Below are positions 17,632 to 27,510 of a stretch of DNA of 64,000 nucleotides, one piece after another (the stretch's first letter is position 1; each line of letters starts with the position of its first letter). The notes under the pieces are model-generated. The model was given only the letters and a program-made list of their open reading frames with translations, was not told the origin of the DNA and made no database searches. This stretch comes from Mesorhizobium sp. L2C084A000 (GTDB lineage Bacteria; Pseudomonadota; Alphaproteobacteria; Rhizobiales; Rhizobiaceae). The stretch lies in the NCBI RefSeq assembly GCF_000502875.1, contig NZ_AYWX01000002.1:31510-95509 (forward strand), read 5' to 3'. Both the position numbers and the translations under genes were made by a program.

Positions 17632-17695
17632 GCGATATAAGGATGCGCGTCAGGCTTCAATGCCAAAGAGATTTTTCGACGCACCCGATCAAGGC

Positions 17696-18583
17696 TCATG
17701 CATCGCTGTTTTCGAAGGCGCCGATGCCTTGTGCGATAAGGTTGGTCGCCATGACCAATGAGACGATTGCCGCGGAATTGAAGACGACGACCCACCATTT
17801 GCCGCCGGTCAGGAAGCCGTAGCCGTCGGCGACGGCCAGTCCCCAGTCGGCCGATGGCGGCTGGATGCCGAGGCCGAGAAAGCTCAGCGTCGCGATCGAA
17901 AAGAACGCGTAGCCCAGCCTTGTGACCAGCTCGATCAAGATCGTTTCCCTGATGTTGGGCAGTATCTCCAGAAACATGATGGCGAGCGGGCCCTCGCCGC
18001 CAAGCCGCGCAGCGCTGACATAGTCGCGCTCCTTCTGCTCGCGCACGGCGGCGCGGACGGTGCGAGCCACCAGCGGCGCGTAGGCGATGCCGATCACCAG
18101 GATGACGGTCAGGTTCGACGGGCCGATCGCCACCAGCGTCATGGTGACGAGAACAATGAACGGAAACGCCATCAGCGTATCGAGCAGCCGCGCGCCGATG
18201 GCATCGACCAGGCCGTCGAAATAGCCGAGCACCAGACCGATGATGCTGCCGGCGGCAACGCCGGCCAGCGTCGCCAGCGGCGCAACCAGCAGGATATCGC
18301 GCGATCCGACGACTATGCGGGACAGCACGTCGCGGCCGAGATGATCGGTGCCGAACCAGTGCAGCGCATCGGGCGGCGTCAGCATCGCCAGAAAATCCTC
18401 GGCATAGGGATCGTAGGGAACGAAGAGGTTGCCGAACAGTGCGCAAACGACCCAGAACAGAAGCAGCAGCGATCCGACCACGACCGACGGGGCCAGTCCG
18501 GAGAAAACACTGCGGATCCTGCGCACTGCCGGAAAGCCGGCCACCGCGCGCCGTGGTGCGGGAAACTCCGCCAGATCCGTCAT
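17696..18583 (-). CDS. ABC transporter permease, DppC type
   Basis: A 295-residue inner-membrane permease. The start at ATG 18583 (MTDLAEFPAPRRAV) overlaps the stop of the DppB-type gene as ATGA. The OppC-type region reads LHWFGTDHLGRDVLSRIVVG, and the EAA loop is RDYVSAARLGGEGPLAIMF followed by EILPNIRET. It works with the binding protein at 19547-21184 and the double ATPase at 23566-25374. Confidence 0.93.
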   Translation of the reverse strand: MTDLAEFPAPRRAVAGFPAVRRIRSVFSGLAPSVVVGSLLLLFWVVCALFGNLFVPYDPYAEDFLAMLTPPDALHWFGTDHLGRDVLSRIVVGSRDILLVAPLATLAGVAAGSIIGLVLGYFDGLVDAIGARLLDTLMAFPFIVLVTMTLVAIGPSNLTVILVIGIAYAPLVARTVRAAVREQKERDYVSAARLGGEGPLAIMFLEILPNIRETILIELVTRLGYAFFSIATLSFLGLGIQPPSADWGLAVADGYGFLTGGKWWVVVFNSAAIVSLVMATNLIAQGIGAFENSDA

Positions 18584-19539
18584 GGCGAGGTCCGGCGGCG
18601 TTGCCGCGGATCGAGCAGCGCCAGCACGAGGTCGCCGGCCGCCGCCGACAGCACGAAGATTGCCGCCATCACCAGCACGCCGGCCTCGAGCATCGGGAAA
18701 TCGCGTGCCTTGGCCGCATTCAGAACCAGATTGCCAAGCCCCTGGATGCCGAACAGCGCCTCGATCACCACCAGCCCGCCAAGCATGTAGCCGGTCTGCG
18801 TCGCCAGCACCGCGATGGTCGGCGTCAGCGCGTTGCGCAGCACGTGCCGAAAGATGATCTCGCGCCGCTCCAGCCCTTTCAGGACGGCGGTGCGCGTATA
18901 GTCGGCGGCCATTGCCTCGATCACCCCTGCCCGCGTCATCCGGGCGATGTAGCCGGCAAGGTTCAGCACCAGCGGCAGCGCCGGCAGGATCAGATAATAG
19001 CCATGCGTCCAGAAGCCCGCGCCATCGGGCGCAACGCCGGAGATCGGGAACCAGTTCAGCCACAGGCCGAAGAGGATAAGGAGCATCAGCCCGGAAACGA
19101 AATCAGGCACGATGCCGAAGGAAACGCCCGCCATCACGATCAGCCGGTCGATCAGGCGGCCGGCATTGAGACCCGCGATGACGCCGGCCCCTACACCAAG
19201 CGGCACGAGAAAAATCAGAATAATGCCGGCAAGGGCAGCAGAGCGCTTGAGGCTTTCGAGCACGAACGGCGCCACCGGCCCGCGCATAGACAACGAGGTG
19301 CCGAAGTCACCGGTCACGGCCTTGCTGAACCATAGCCAGTACTGGACGAGAATCGGCTGGTCGGCGCCGAGCCGCTTGTTCAGTTCCGCCACCGCCTGCG
19401 CGTCGGCAAACGGACCGAGCATCACGCGGCCGACATCGCCGGGCAGGACCTGCCCGGCGAAGAACACCAGGATGCTGACCAGCCACAGCGTGAGGACAAG
19501 TGTGCCCACACGCGTTGACAAAGTGCGGCCCGTCAGCAT
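18580..19539 (-). CDS. ABC transporter permease, DppB type
   Basis: A 319-residue permease starting at ATG 19539 (MLTGRTLSTRVGTLVLTLWL), seven bases after the binding-protein stop. DppB features include FFAGQVLPGDVGRVMLGPFA and the EAA region YTRTAVLKGLERREIIFRH with VLRNALTPT. A longer reading to 19761 would run back through the binding-protein gene and has no membrane character, so it is rejected. Confidence 0.93.
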   Translation of the reverse strand: MLTGRTLSTRVGTLVLTLWLVSILVFFAGQVLPGDVGRVMLGPFADAQAVAELNKRLGADQPILVQYWLWFSKAVTGDFGTSLSMRGPVAPFVLESLKRSAALAGIILIFLVPLGVGAGVIAGLNAGRLIDRLIVMAGVSFGIVPDFVSGLMLLILFGLWLNWFPISGVAPDGAGFWTHGYYLILPALPLVLNLAGYIARMTRAGVIEAMAADYTRTAVLKGLERREIIFRHVLRNALTPTIAVLATQTGYMLGGLVVIEALFGIQGLGNLVLNAAKARDFPMLEAGVLVMAAIFVLSAAAGDLVLALLDPRQRRRTSP

Positions 19540-19546
19540 GTCTCGA

Positions 19547-21184
19547 TCATGCCTGGACGAAGGAAACGCGGTCGAGCAGCAGATGCGAGATCGCCGTGAA
19601 GCGCACGCCCTCGACCTTGGAGCTGACGATTCGGCTGTATTGCGAGAAGTAGCTGATGATCGCCGGCGTTTCGTCGAGCAGCAAGGTCTGGATCTTGCCG
19701 GCAACGAGGCGCTGTGCCTGCAGATCACGCGCCTTCGAGTAATCGAGCAGCAGCGCATCATAGGCCGGGTTGTTGAAATGCGCCGCGTTCCAGGCTCCCG
19801 AACTCTTCAGCGTGGCGTTGAGGAAGATGTCGGGAGTGCCGCGATGGCCGTAGTCGGTGATGCCGAGCACCGAATCCAGCCATGGTGAGCTGCCGAAGGT
19901 CGCCGAGCCGTAATAGGCGTCCTGCGGCAGGACATTGAGCTTGATGTCGATGCCGGCCTTCCTGGCGAAGTTCTGGATGATCACCGCATAGTCGGGAATG
20001 TCATAGGCGCGTTCGGTGGTCAGCGTCACCTCGAAGCCGTTGGGCACGCCCGCCTCGCCAAGCAGGCGCTTGGCCTCGGCAATGTCTTGCTTGCGCTGCG
20101 GCACCGATGGATCGGCCGATGGGAAGATCGGCGCGAACGGGGTGTCGTTGCCGACGATGGCGCGGCCCTTCAGCAGGCCCTTGACGATCGCCTCGCGATC
20201 GAGCGTGAGCGCCAGCGCGCGGCGGACCCGCTTGTCGGTGAACGGAGCCTGGTCGGTTCTGAGATGCACCTGGTCATGCGAGCTTGCCTGCACGCTGAGC
20301 AGCTTGAAGTTGGGATTGCCTTCGATCGCGAGTTCCAGGCGCGTCGTGCTCGGGATGACGTCGAGCTGGCCGGCCTGCAGCGCCAGCACCTGCGCCTGCT
20401 CGTCGTCGAAAAACTTGATCTCGACCCGGTCGGGCAGCGCCTTGTCGCCCCAGTAGTCCTCATTGCGCACGAAGCTGGCGCCTTGCTTGGGACGGAAGGA
20501 TTCCAGCTTGAACGGACCCGTGCCGTTGAAATTCTTCTCGAAATCGCCGGCATAGTCGGCCGGCAGGATCACGGCATTGTAGACGTCTGAGGAGACATAG
20601 AAGGGGAAGTTGCTGTTTGGGCCGTCGAGATCGAAGGCGACGGTTTCGTCGTCGACCAGCTTGGCGCCGCCCTTGGACAGGATGCCCTTGTAGGCCGACA
20701 GGGCCGACGAGCCGCTGGCCGGATCGACCAGCCGCTCGAAGCTCGCCACAACATCCCTAGCGGTGACCGCGCGACCATCGTGGAATTTCACCCCTGGCCG
20801 CAATTTGAAGGTCCAGCGACTGGCCGTCTCGTTTGCCTCCCAGGACAGAGCGAGCTTCGGCTGCAGACCATCCTTCGGATCGTCGAGGATCAGATACTCG
20901 CCGACCTGGCTGATCACCCCGATGCTGGCCGGATCGGTCACCGAAACCGGATCGATCGCCTTGGTCGGCTGGCCGAGCCCGACGCGAACCGTGCCGCCGG
21001 CAGCAGTCGCGGCGCGTGCGCCTCCAAGCCCCTGCGAGGCGGCAAAGCCGGTCAGGCCGAGCAGTGCGGCGTATTTCAGGAGATCGCGGCGCTTGAGAAA
21101 GCCGCCCTGATATTCGTCGACGGCGACATTCCAGATGTCCCCCGACAGGTTGCGAACTGCGTCGATATCTCTGCGTTTGGTCAT
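19547..21184 (-). CDS. Periplasmic substrate-binding protein, SBP_bac_5 family
   Basis: A 545-residue binding protein. The N-terminus has a long polar leader and then LKRRDLLKYAALLGLTGFAA, a twin-arginine-like signal, so the mature protein starts near residue 59. Family-5 features are WTFKLRPGVKFHDGRAVTA and the HLRTDQAPFTDKRVRRALAL lobe sequence. Its gene leads a permease pair and is preceded by the DUF427 and monooxygenase genes. The cargo is unknown but likely a substrate of the flavin monooxygenases. Confidence 0.93.
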   Translation of the reverse strand: MTKRRDIDAVRNLSGDIWNVAVDEYQGGFLKRRDLLKYAALLGLTGFAASQGLGGARAATAAGGTVRVGLGQPTKAIDPVSVTDPASIGVISQVGEYLILDDPKDGLQPKLALSWEANETASRWTFKLRPGVKFHDGRAVTARDVVASFERLVDPASGSSALSAYKGILSKGGAKLVDDETVAFDLDGPNSNFPFYVSSDVYNAVILPADYAGDFEKNFNGTGPFKLESFRPKQGASFVRNEDYWGDKALPDRVEIKFFDDEQAQVLALQAGQLDVIPSTTRLELAIEGNPNFKLLSVQASSHDQVHLRTDQAPFTDKRVRRALALTLDREAIVKGLLKGRAIVGNDTPFAPIFPSADPSVPQRKQDIAEAKRLLGEAGVPNGFEVTLTTERAYDIPDYAVIIQNFARKAGIDIKLNVLPQDAYYGSATFGSSPWLDSVLGITDYGHRGTPDIFLNATLKSSGAWNAAHFNNPAYDALLLDYSKARDLQAQRLVAGKIQTLLLDETPAIISYFSQYSRIVSSKVEGVRFTAISHLLLDRVSFVQA

Positions 21185-21218
21185 GTTAAACCCCTGCTCT
21201 GAAATGAAGATTGAAAAG

Positions 21219-21995
21219 CTATGCGACGGGTTCGCCGTCGAGATGGATGCGGTCGACGGCCTGCGGATAGAAGGCGATGAGCCCTTTGATCTTCGGCATT
21301 TCCTCTATCGGATCCCGGTAGCTCCAGGCGATGTCCGGGCGCACCGTTCCGTCGCTCAGCAGGCCGGACCAGTAGGAGGCGATGCCCTTGTAAGGACATC
21401 GCGTCGTTGTGACGGACGCCGTCAGCCGCTCCAGCCGGATGTCTTCCGCCGGCAGATAGAAACGCGTCGGCAGATGCGTCTCGAACAGCAGAACCGGACG
21501 GTGGCTGTCGGCGATTGGCTCGCCGTCGAACCAGATTTGCACATGGCTGGAGCTCTGCAGCACATCGATGCGCGCATACGGGTCTCGAGCGTGGACGAAG
21601 ACTTCTTCATCCTCCTCGAACCACTGGTCGACGGCCTTCCAGGTGAAGGCGATGCGGCCAGCCAGCGGCGACAGGTTTTCATCCGGCGGCGAAACGAACG
21701 CCCAGGCCGCGTTGGCGCTGCGCCTGTCACCGGTATCAATATCCCAATAGGCTGTCTCGCCACCGACCGGATGCGGTTCGCGATGCAATGAGGGTCTCAG
21801 CACCGACGGGTCGACCGCTGACGGCGGGAAGAAATAGATCGGCAGGAAATGGTTGGAGCGCAACACCAGCACGTTGCGGCTGTCGGCGATGGTGCGGCCG
21901 CCGAATTTGACACGCACGCGCTTGGGGCTGTGCAGGACATTGACGAGCTGCGGCGCGGTGGCTTCGCGGGGCTGCAATCTTGGTGCAACGGTCAT
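21219..21995 (-). CDS. Tandem DUF427 domain protein
   Basis: A 258-residue protein made of two DUF427 units (about residues 22-115 and 140-250). Each unit repeats the pattern of a strand ending with a bulky exposed loop: KRVRVKFGGRTIADSRNVLV and SSHVQIWFDGEPIADSHRPV. The second unit has the typical TTTRCPYKGIASYWS. DUF427 is a small beta-rich domain of unknown biochemical role. It lies between the binding-protein gene (34 bases) and the monooxygenase gene (21 bases), so it is a likely operon member. Confidence 0.88.
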   Translation of the reverse strand: MTVAPRLQPREATAPQLVNVLHSPKRVRVKFGGRTIADSRNVLVLRSNHFLPIYFFPPSAVDPSVLRPSLHREPHPVGGETAYWDIDTGDRRSANAAWAFVSPPDENLSPLAGRIAFTWKAVDQWFEEDEEVFVHARDPYARIDVLQSSSHVQIWFDGEPIADSHRPVLLFETHLPTRFYLPAEDIRLERLTASVTTTRCPYKGIASYWSGLLSDGTVRPDIAWSYRDPIEEMPKIKGLIAFYPQAVDRIHLDGEPVA

Positions 21996-22016
21996 GATCG
22001 TTCTCCCGGCCTGACG

Positions 22017-23375
22017 TCAGGACACCGCGCGCGCATTGTCGCGCTGTTCGGCGAAGCGATTGGCTGGTCGCGCCAGGCCGAAGCGGTCGCGCAACGTTCC
22101 CGGCGCGTATTCGAGGGGGAATACGCCGCGCCGCTGCAGCTCCGGAACCACCTGTTCGGCGAAATTCACCCAGTCCTCGGGCAGCAGCGGGAACATCAGG
22201 TTGAAGCCATCGGCGGCACCCGAAACGAACCAGTCCTGCAATTGGTCGGCGATCTGTACCGGCGTGCCGGCGACGGTCGGCACCGAACCGCTGTTGGCAA
22301 GCTTGCGGGCGATCTCGCGCAGGCTGAGATTCTGCTTCGCCCACTGCTTGACCCGGTTGAGCGACGTGCGTCCGCCATTGAACGTGCTCTCGTCCGGCAG
22401 AGGCGGCAATGGCCCGTCCGGCGGGAACAGCGACAGGTCCAACCCGCTCCAGCTGGACAGAAGGTCGATGCCGACCTGATCGGGAAGCAAGGTCTGCAGA
22501 TATTCCTGCTTTTCCCGGCCTTCCGCCTCGGAGGCGGCGACAACAGGCAGGATGCCGGGCAGGATCTTGAAGCTCTCCGGCCGCCTGCCGTGGCGGGCCA
22601 GCCGCTCGTTGATATCCTGACGGTATTTGATGCCATCCTCCTTGGTGCTGTAGATGGCGAAGTGCGCATCGGCCTGGGCGGTGGCGAAGTTCTTGCCGTC
22701 TTCGGAGGATCCGGCCTGGACGATCAGCGGATGACCTTGCGGCGGCCGCGAGACGTTGAGCGGCCCGCGCACCTTGAAATGCTTGCCCTTATGGTCGATG
22801 GGGTGGACCTTGTCGGGATCGGCGAAATAGCCCGACGCCTTGTCGATCAGCAGCGCCTCGTCTTCCCAACTGTCCCACAGCGCTTTGACGATATCGAGGA
22901 ATTCGGCCGCGCGCTCATAGCGGAATGCATGTTCGATATTGCCGTCGCGGCCGAAATTGCGCGCCTCCTCGTCCATAGCCGAGGTGACGACGTTCCAAGA
23001 CGCCCTGCCCTTGCTGATATGGTCGAGCGACGCGAACATGCGCGCCACATTGTAGGGCTCGCTGTAGGAGCTCGACGCCGTGGTGATCAGGCCGATATGC
23101 TTGGTCACGCCGGCTAGCGCCGACAACAGCGTCAGCGGTTCGAGGCGGGCATTGGCATAGTGGGCAACGCCGCTCTTGACCGAATCCCAGATCGACACGT
23201 GGTCGGCGACGAAGATGGTGTCGATCCTGGCGCGCTCGGCCGCCTGCACGAGATCGCGGTAGAACTCGAAGTCCAGCACTTCCCGGCCCGGTGCCCGCGG
23301 ATGGCGCCACGACATTCGATGATCGCCCTGCGGGTTGAAGAAGAATGCGCTGAGGATCATGTGGTCTCGAGCCAT
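22017..23375 (-). CDS. NtaA/SnaA/DszA family FMN-dependent monooxygenase
   Basis: A 452-residue luciferase-fold monooxygenase starting at ATG 23375 with an AGGAGG ribosome site. Family features include ILSAFFFNPQGDHRMSWRHP, IDTIFVADHVSIWDSV, GRASWNVVTSAMDEEARNFG and PLIVQAGSSEDGKNFA. Relatives oxidise nitrilotriacetate (NtaA), pristinamycin (SnaA) and dibenzothiophene sulfone (DszA), using FMNH2 supplied by a separate flavin reductase, which is not in this window. It is the first gene of the leftward operon and diverges from the double ATPase gene. Confidence 0.92.
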   Translation of the reverse strand: MARDHMILSAFFFNPQGDHRMSWRHPRAPGREVLDFEFYRDLVQAAERARIDTIFVADHVSIWDSVKSGVAHYANARLEPLTLLSALAGVTKHIGLITTASSSYSEPYNVARMFASLDHISKGRASWNVVTSAMDEEARNFGRDGNIEHAFRYERAAEFLDIVKALWDSWEDEALLIDKASGYFADPDKVHPIDHKGKHFKVRGPLNVSRPPQGHPLIVQAGSSEDGKNFATAQADAHFAIYSTKEDGIKYRQDINERLARHGRRPESFKILPGILPVVAASEAEGREKQEYLQTLLPDQVGIDLLSSWSGLDLSLFPPDGPLPPLPDESTFNGGRTSLNRVKQWAKQNLSLREIARKLANSGSVPTVAGTPVQIADQLQDWFVSGAADGFNLMFPLLPEDWVNFAEQVVPELQRRGVFPLEYAPGTLRDRFGLARPANRFAEQRDNARAVS

Positions 23376-23565
23376 GCCGGCCTCCTTCCAGATCTGCTCC
23401 GGAGACCGTCGCGCTGCTTCGGCAGGCGGCGACAATCTCTGCTGATCCGAGAAAGGTAGATTGCGCTCCGGCTTAATCCGAGTAATTTTATAGAGATAAT
23501 GCGTTGCGAAAGCGGAAGCGATTGCCCTCGATCGCAGCCCGCGAAGAAAGTGGTTTCAAGTCCCC

Positions 23566-25374
23566 ATGTCCTCCTCGGTTCTGAACGTCGACCAGCTGTC
23601 CATCGCCTATGACGGGCACAAGGGATCGCATCCCGCCGTCAGCGGCGTGTCGCTGCATATAGGCGAAGGCGAAGCGCTCGGCCTGGTCGGCGAGTCGGGA
23701 TCTGGGAAAAGCTCGGTGGCGCTCGCCATCCTGCGCTATCTGCCGAAGAATGCCCGCATGGCGGTGTCAGCGCTCGAATTCCAGGGCCGGGAAATCCGCG
23801 ACCTCTCCGCCGAGCAGCTGCGCCAGCTCCGGGGAAATCACATCGCCGCCGTCTACCAGCATCCGGGCGCGGCCCTCAATCCGAGCATGACGATCGGCCG
23901 GCAGATCACCGAAACGATCATGCGGCACCGCCCGGTTCGCCCCGACGAGGCGCGCGAGCGTGCCGCGGAACTGCTCGGACGGGTCCGCGTCAGCCATCCG
24001 GAGCGTGTGCTGGATCTCTATCCGCACGAATCGTCCGGTGGCATGCAGCAGCGCGCCAACATCGCCATTGCGATTGCGCTCGATCCGTCGCTGCTGGTGC
24101 TGGACGAGCCAACGACGGCGCTCGATGCCAGCGTCCAGTCCGAGATCATCGCCATCCTGCATGACCTTCGCAAGGATCACAAAACCAGCATCCTGCTGAT
24201 CAGCCACGACATCCATATGATCCGCTGCTCCTGCGACCGTGTGGCGGTAATGCAGGAGGGCACGGTGGTCGAGAGCGGCGCCGTCGGCGATGTATTCGAC
24301 AACCCCTCTCATGCCTACACAAAGGCGCTCATCGCCTCGATCCCGGCGCTCAACTACACCAAGCGGGACGGAAGACTGGCGGAGACGGACGGCATGCCAG
24401 CGCACCCCACAGCCCAAGGCGAAGACGCCGGCTTGCCAAAAGAACGCCGGATCGCGATCGCCTGCAAAGGCATCAGTCATGCCTTCGGCAGCCAGCCAGT
24501 GCTGCACGGCATCGATCTCGACATCGGCCAAGGCGAAACCTTCGGGCTGATCGGCGAGTCCGGTTCCGGCAAGTCGACCCTGGCACGCATCGTCACCGGC
24601 CTGCAGACGCCCAGCGCCGGATCGGTCGAGCTGTTCGGCAGAACGGTCGCGCCGCGCGTCGAGAAGAGAAACCTTGCCGAACGCCGCGACGTGCAGATGG
24701 TCTTCCAGTCGCCGGATCGCACGCTCAACCCGCGCCAGCGGATCGGCAGGATCCTTGGCCGCCCGTTGCGGCGGCTCGCCGGGCTGCGCGGCAGTGAGGT
24801 GAGAGCGCGCGTCAGCGACCTGCTGCAATCGGTCCGCCTCGCCGGCGCCACGGCCGAGCAGAAATCGCGGTCGCTTTCCGGCGGACAACGGCAACGGGCG
24901 GCGATCGCGCGCGCCTTCGCCGGCGTGCCGAAGGTCCTCGTGCTCGACGAACCCACCTCCGCACTCGACGTCTCGGTCCAGGCGACAGTGCTCAACCTGC
25001 TCAACGACCTGCAGCGCGACAAGGACACCACCTATCTGTTCATCAGCCACGACCTCAGGGTGGTGCGCTACATGGCCGACAGAATTGGCGTGCTCTATCG
25101 CGGCCGCTTGGTCGAGACAGGCTCATCCGACCAGATCTTTCGCGGCCCGAACCACCCCTACACCGCACTGCTTCTGGCGGCATCTTCCGATGAGGCCGCG
25201 CCAAAGCTTTCCGCTTCGGTCGAGACAGAGGCCACCGGCATCCCGAACACGGGATGCTCCTTCGCCGACCGCTGCCCGCTGGTCCTGCCCGACTGCAGAA
25301 AGGCAGAGTCGCCCGCTAACGAGGTCGCGCACGGCCACCGGATCGCCTGCTGGCGGCACAGCCAGGGTTTTTGA
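23566..25374 (+). CDS. ABC transporter double ATP-binding protein (DppD-DppF fusion)
   Basis: A 602-residue protein with two complete nucleotide-binding domains. Domain 1 has GESGSGKSSVA, signature ESSGGMQQR and LLVLDEPTTALD. Domain 2 has GESGSGKSTLA, signature LSGGQRQRAA and VLVLDEPTSALD. Each ends with an oligopeptide-transporter C-terminal tail; the second contains the Cys pattern GCSFADRCPLVLPDC, typical of DppF-type proteins. It is divergent from the monooxygenase-ABC operon across a 190-base shared promoter region and completes that importer. Confidence 0.95.
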   Translation: MSSSVLNVDQLSIAYDGHKGSHPAVSGVSLHIGEGEALGLVGESGSGKSSVALAILRYLPKNARMAVSALEFQGREIRDLSAEQLRQLRGNHIAAVYQHPGAALNPSMTIGRQITETIMRHRPVRPDEARERAAELLGRVRVSHPERVLDLYPHESSGGMQQRANIAIAIALDPSLLVLDEPTTALDASVQSEIIAILHDLRKDHKTSILLISHDIHMIRCSCDRVAVMQEGTVVESGAVGDVFDNPSHAYTKALIASIPALNYTKRDGRLAETDGMPAHPTAQGEDAGLPKERRIAIACKGISHAFGSQPVLHGIDLDIGQGETFGLIGESGSGKSTLARIVTGLQTPSAGSVELFGRTVAPRVEKRNLAERRDVQMVFQSPDRTLNPRQRIGRILGRPLRRLAGLRGSEVRARVSDLLQSVRLAGATAEQKSRSLSGGQRQRAAIARAFAGVPKVLVLDEPTSALDVSVQATVLNLLNDLQRDKDTTYLFISHDLRVVRYMADRIGVLYRGRLVETGSSDQIFRGPNHPYTALLLAASSDEAAPKLSASVETEATGIPNTGCSFADRCPLVLPDCRKAESPANEVAHGHRIACWRHSQGF

Positions 25375-25501
25375 GCGGCTCAACAGCAGCCCGAAGGCCC
25401 GCGGCAGTTCGGTTTTAGCGGCAGGCGCGATGCGATGCCGGGATTGTCGCAGCATTGGAATCCAGCTTGCAAAAGCCATCTTTTGAGGCCAGCCTAGACG
25501 G

Positions 25502-25900
25502 ATGATGGCACGCCGGTCGCCAAAACATATTCTTGTCATGCTGCTCGCGGTATTCCTGACCGCCGGGTTCAGCCTGTCTGCCGCTCAGGCGAGCGTCATG
25601 TCGGCGAAGATGATGATGACGACTGGCAGCGGCATGCCTGCCGGCACCGGCATGGCCAGGATGGCCGACACCGCCATGAATGGCGATTGTAGCGCGTGCC
25701 TCAAGGGCGCCGCCGACAGTGGCAAATCGATGCATTGTCCGCCGACCTGCGTCGCACCGGTGCTCGCGGTGTTGCCGCTCGAGTTCGCGGCGATGACTTT
25801 GACCCGGGCATCGCTGCCGTCGGCACTGCCGACCCCGTTCCTTCATGGGCGAAGTTCCTTGCCCGACCCATTCCCTCCCAAATCCACCGATCTCGTCTGA
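25502..25900 (+). CDS. Small exported Met/Cys-rich protein, probably copper-related
   Basis: A 132-residue protein with an N-terminal signal sequence ending SLSAAQA near residue 29. The next segment is rich in Met and Gly (SAKMMMTTGSGMPAGTGM), followed by two Cys pairs (GDCSACLKG and HCPPTC) and a hydrophobic stretch. Met and Cys clusters of this kind bind copper(I). No ribosome site is obvious; 25505 is an alternative start. It precedes a multicopper oxidase by 126 bases. The family is not recognised, and the copper link rests on composition and context. Confidence 0.6.
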   Translation: MMARRSPKHILVMLLAVFLTAGFSLSAAQASVMSAKMMMTTGSGMPAGTGMARMADTAMNGDCSACLKGAADSGKSMHCPPTCVAPVLAVLPLEFAAMTLTRASLPSALPTPFLHGRSSLPDPFPPKSTDLV

Positions 25901-26026
25901 CGCAGTTTCAGCCGCCTCGCGGCTGACTTCTGGCGTTTGATTACCGCTGGCGCTTTGCGCCGGCGAGCACACGGCAACTCGACGTCGAGAGGCTCGCCGT
26001 CGATCGAGATCGCAAAGGGCTTGAGA

Positions 26027-27469
26027 GTGAGTATCGATTTCAGTCATTCCATTTCACGCCGCAGGTTTGTCCTCGCGGCGGCGGGCGTTGCGGCGGCCAC
26101 CGTAGTGCGCCCCGTATCGTCGATGGCATCCGCCGTCGATGAGCGCCGCATAAGGATGGCGCCGGGCCAGGCCATGTTCACCGGCGCTAGCGGTCCGCTT
26201 ACGCCTGTCTGGACCTATGATGGGACGGTCCCAGGCCCGGTGCTGCGCTTACGCCAAGGCCAGCCCGCCCGTATCGTCGTCGAGAACGGATTGAACGAGG
26301 ACACGACAGTCCACTGGCATGGCATCCGCCTGCAAAACGCCATGGACGGCGTGCCCGGCCTGACACAGCCGCCGATCAAGCCGGGGACAGATTGCGTCTA
26401 TGAATTCACGCCGCCCGACGCCGGCACCTTCTGGTACCATCCGCATGCCAACAGCCTCGTGCAGCTCGGCCGCGGGCTGGCCGGCGTCCTCGTTGTCGAG
26501 GAGACCGAACCTGTCGCCGTCGACCGCGACCTCCTGTGGTTGCTGCAGGACTGGCGGCTTGCCGACGACGGGCAGATGGCCCTCGGCTTCGGCAGCGCGA
26601 TGGACGCGGCGATGTCCGGCCGCGTCGGCAACGTCGTCACCATCAACGGCACGGCGCCGGCCGACCAGAGCGCAAGGGCGGGCGAACGCGTCAGGCTGCG
26701 GCTGGCCAATGCCTCGCTCGCCCGCATCATGGCGTTGCGCTTCGAAGGCCACCGCCCGGTCGTCGTGGCGATCGACGGCCAGCCCTGTGATCCGCACGAA
26801 CCGGATGACGGCCGTCTTGTTCTGGCACCCGCCATGCGCATCGATGTCATGATCGACACGCAGGGCGACCCGGGCAAGCGTTACGCGGTGATCGACGACT
26901 TCTATGACGGTCTCGCCTATACGCTGACCACGCTTGCCTATGACAGCGCATCGCCGCTTCGGACCCATCCTCTCGACACGCCGCTTGGCCTGCCGCGCAA
27001 CCCGTTGCAGCAACCCGATCTCGCAAGCGCCGAACGTCAGGAGATCGTCCTGCAGGGCGGCATGATGGGTGGCGGCAAGCTCGCCGGCGTCGGCGGCATG
27101 ATGGGCATGGCGACACCCGGCATGAAGGGTGGCGCGGCCTGGGCGATCAACGGCATGTCGATGACCGGTGACGGCCACGCCGGCATGGCGCCGCAGTTCA
27201 CCTTGCCGCGCGGCGCAACCTGTCATCTCACCATGCGCAACGAAACCGCCTGGTGGCACCCGATGCACATCCACGGCTTCAGCATGCTGGTGCTTGCGCG
27301 CAACGGTTCGCCGGTGACGCACCGGCAATGGCAGGACACGGTGCTGCTCGCCCCCAAGGACACGATCGAATGCGCTTTCGTCGCCGACAATCCAGGCGAC
27401 TGGATGCTGCACTGCCATGTCGCCGACCACCAGATGGCCGGCCTCATGACGGTGTTTCGAGTGACCTGA
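26027..27469 (+). CDS. Multicopper oxidase family protein, twin-arginine exported
   Basis: A 480-residue oxidase starting at GTG 26027 with AAAGGG upstream. The twin-arginine signal is SISRRRFVLAAAGVAAATVV. Copper ligands are visible in order: TVHWHGIRL, FWYHPHAN, WHPMHIHGF and LHCHVADHQMAGLM, the last giving the type-1 site with an axial Met. A Met-rich insert (GGMMGGGKLAGVGGMMGMAT and NGMSMTGDGHAGM) sits before the last domain, as in copper-tolerance oxidases such as CueO. It probably oxidises Cu(I) or an organic substrate in the periplasm. Confidence 0.92.
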   Translation: MSIDFSHSISRRRFVLAAAGVAAATVVRPVSSMASAVDERRIRMAPGQAMFTGASGPLTPVWTYDGTVPGPVLRLRQGQPARIVVENGLNEDTTVHWHGIRLQNAMDGVPGLTQPPIKPGTDCVYEFTPPDAGTFWYHPHANSLVQLGRGLAGVLVVEETEPVAVDRDLLWLLQDWRLADDGQMALGFGSAMDAAMSGRVGNVVTINGTAPADQSARAGERVRLRLANASLARIMALRFEGHRPVVVAIDGQPCDPHEPDDGRLVLAPAMRIDVMIDTQGDPGKRYAVIDDFYDGLAYTLTTLAYDSASPLRTHPLDTPLGLPRNPLQQPDLASAERQEIVLQGGMMGGGKLAGVGGMMGMATPGMKGGAAWAINGMSMTGDGHAGMAPQFTLPRGATCHLTMRNETAWWHPMHIHGFSMLVLARNGSPVTHRQWQDTVLLAPKDTIECAFVADNPGDWMLHCHVADHQMAGLMTVFRVT

Positions 27470-27510
27470 TTTTCTCGTCAAACAACGTCAAGACAACAAG
27501 GAGAACTGCG

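Noticed and set aside
18580..19761. A 393-residue version of the DppB-type permease
   Set aside because: The extra N-terminal residues overlap the end of the binding-protein gene in another frame and are Arg/Ser/Cys-rich; the true start is 19539.
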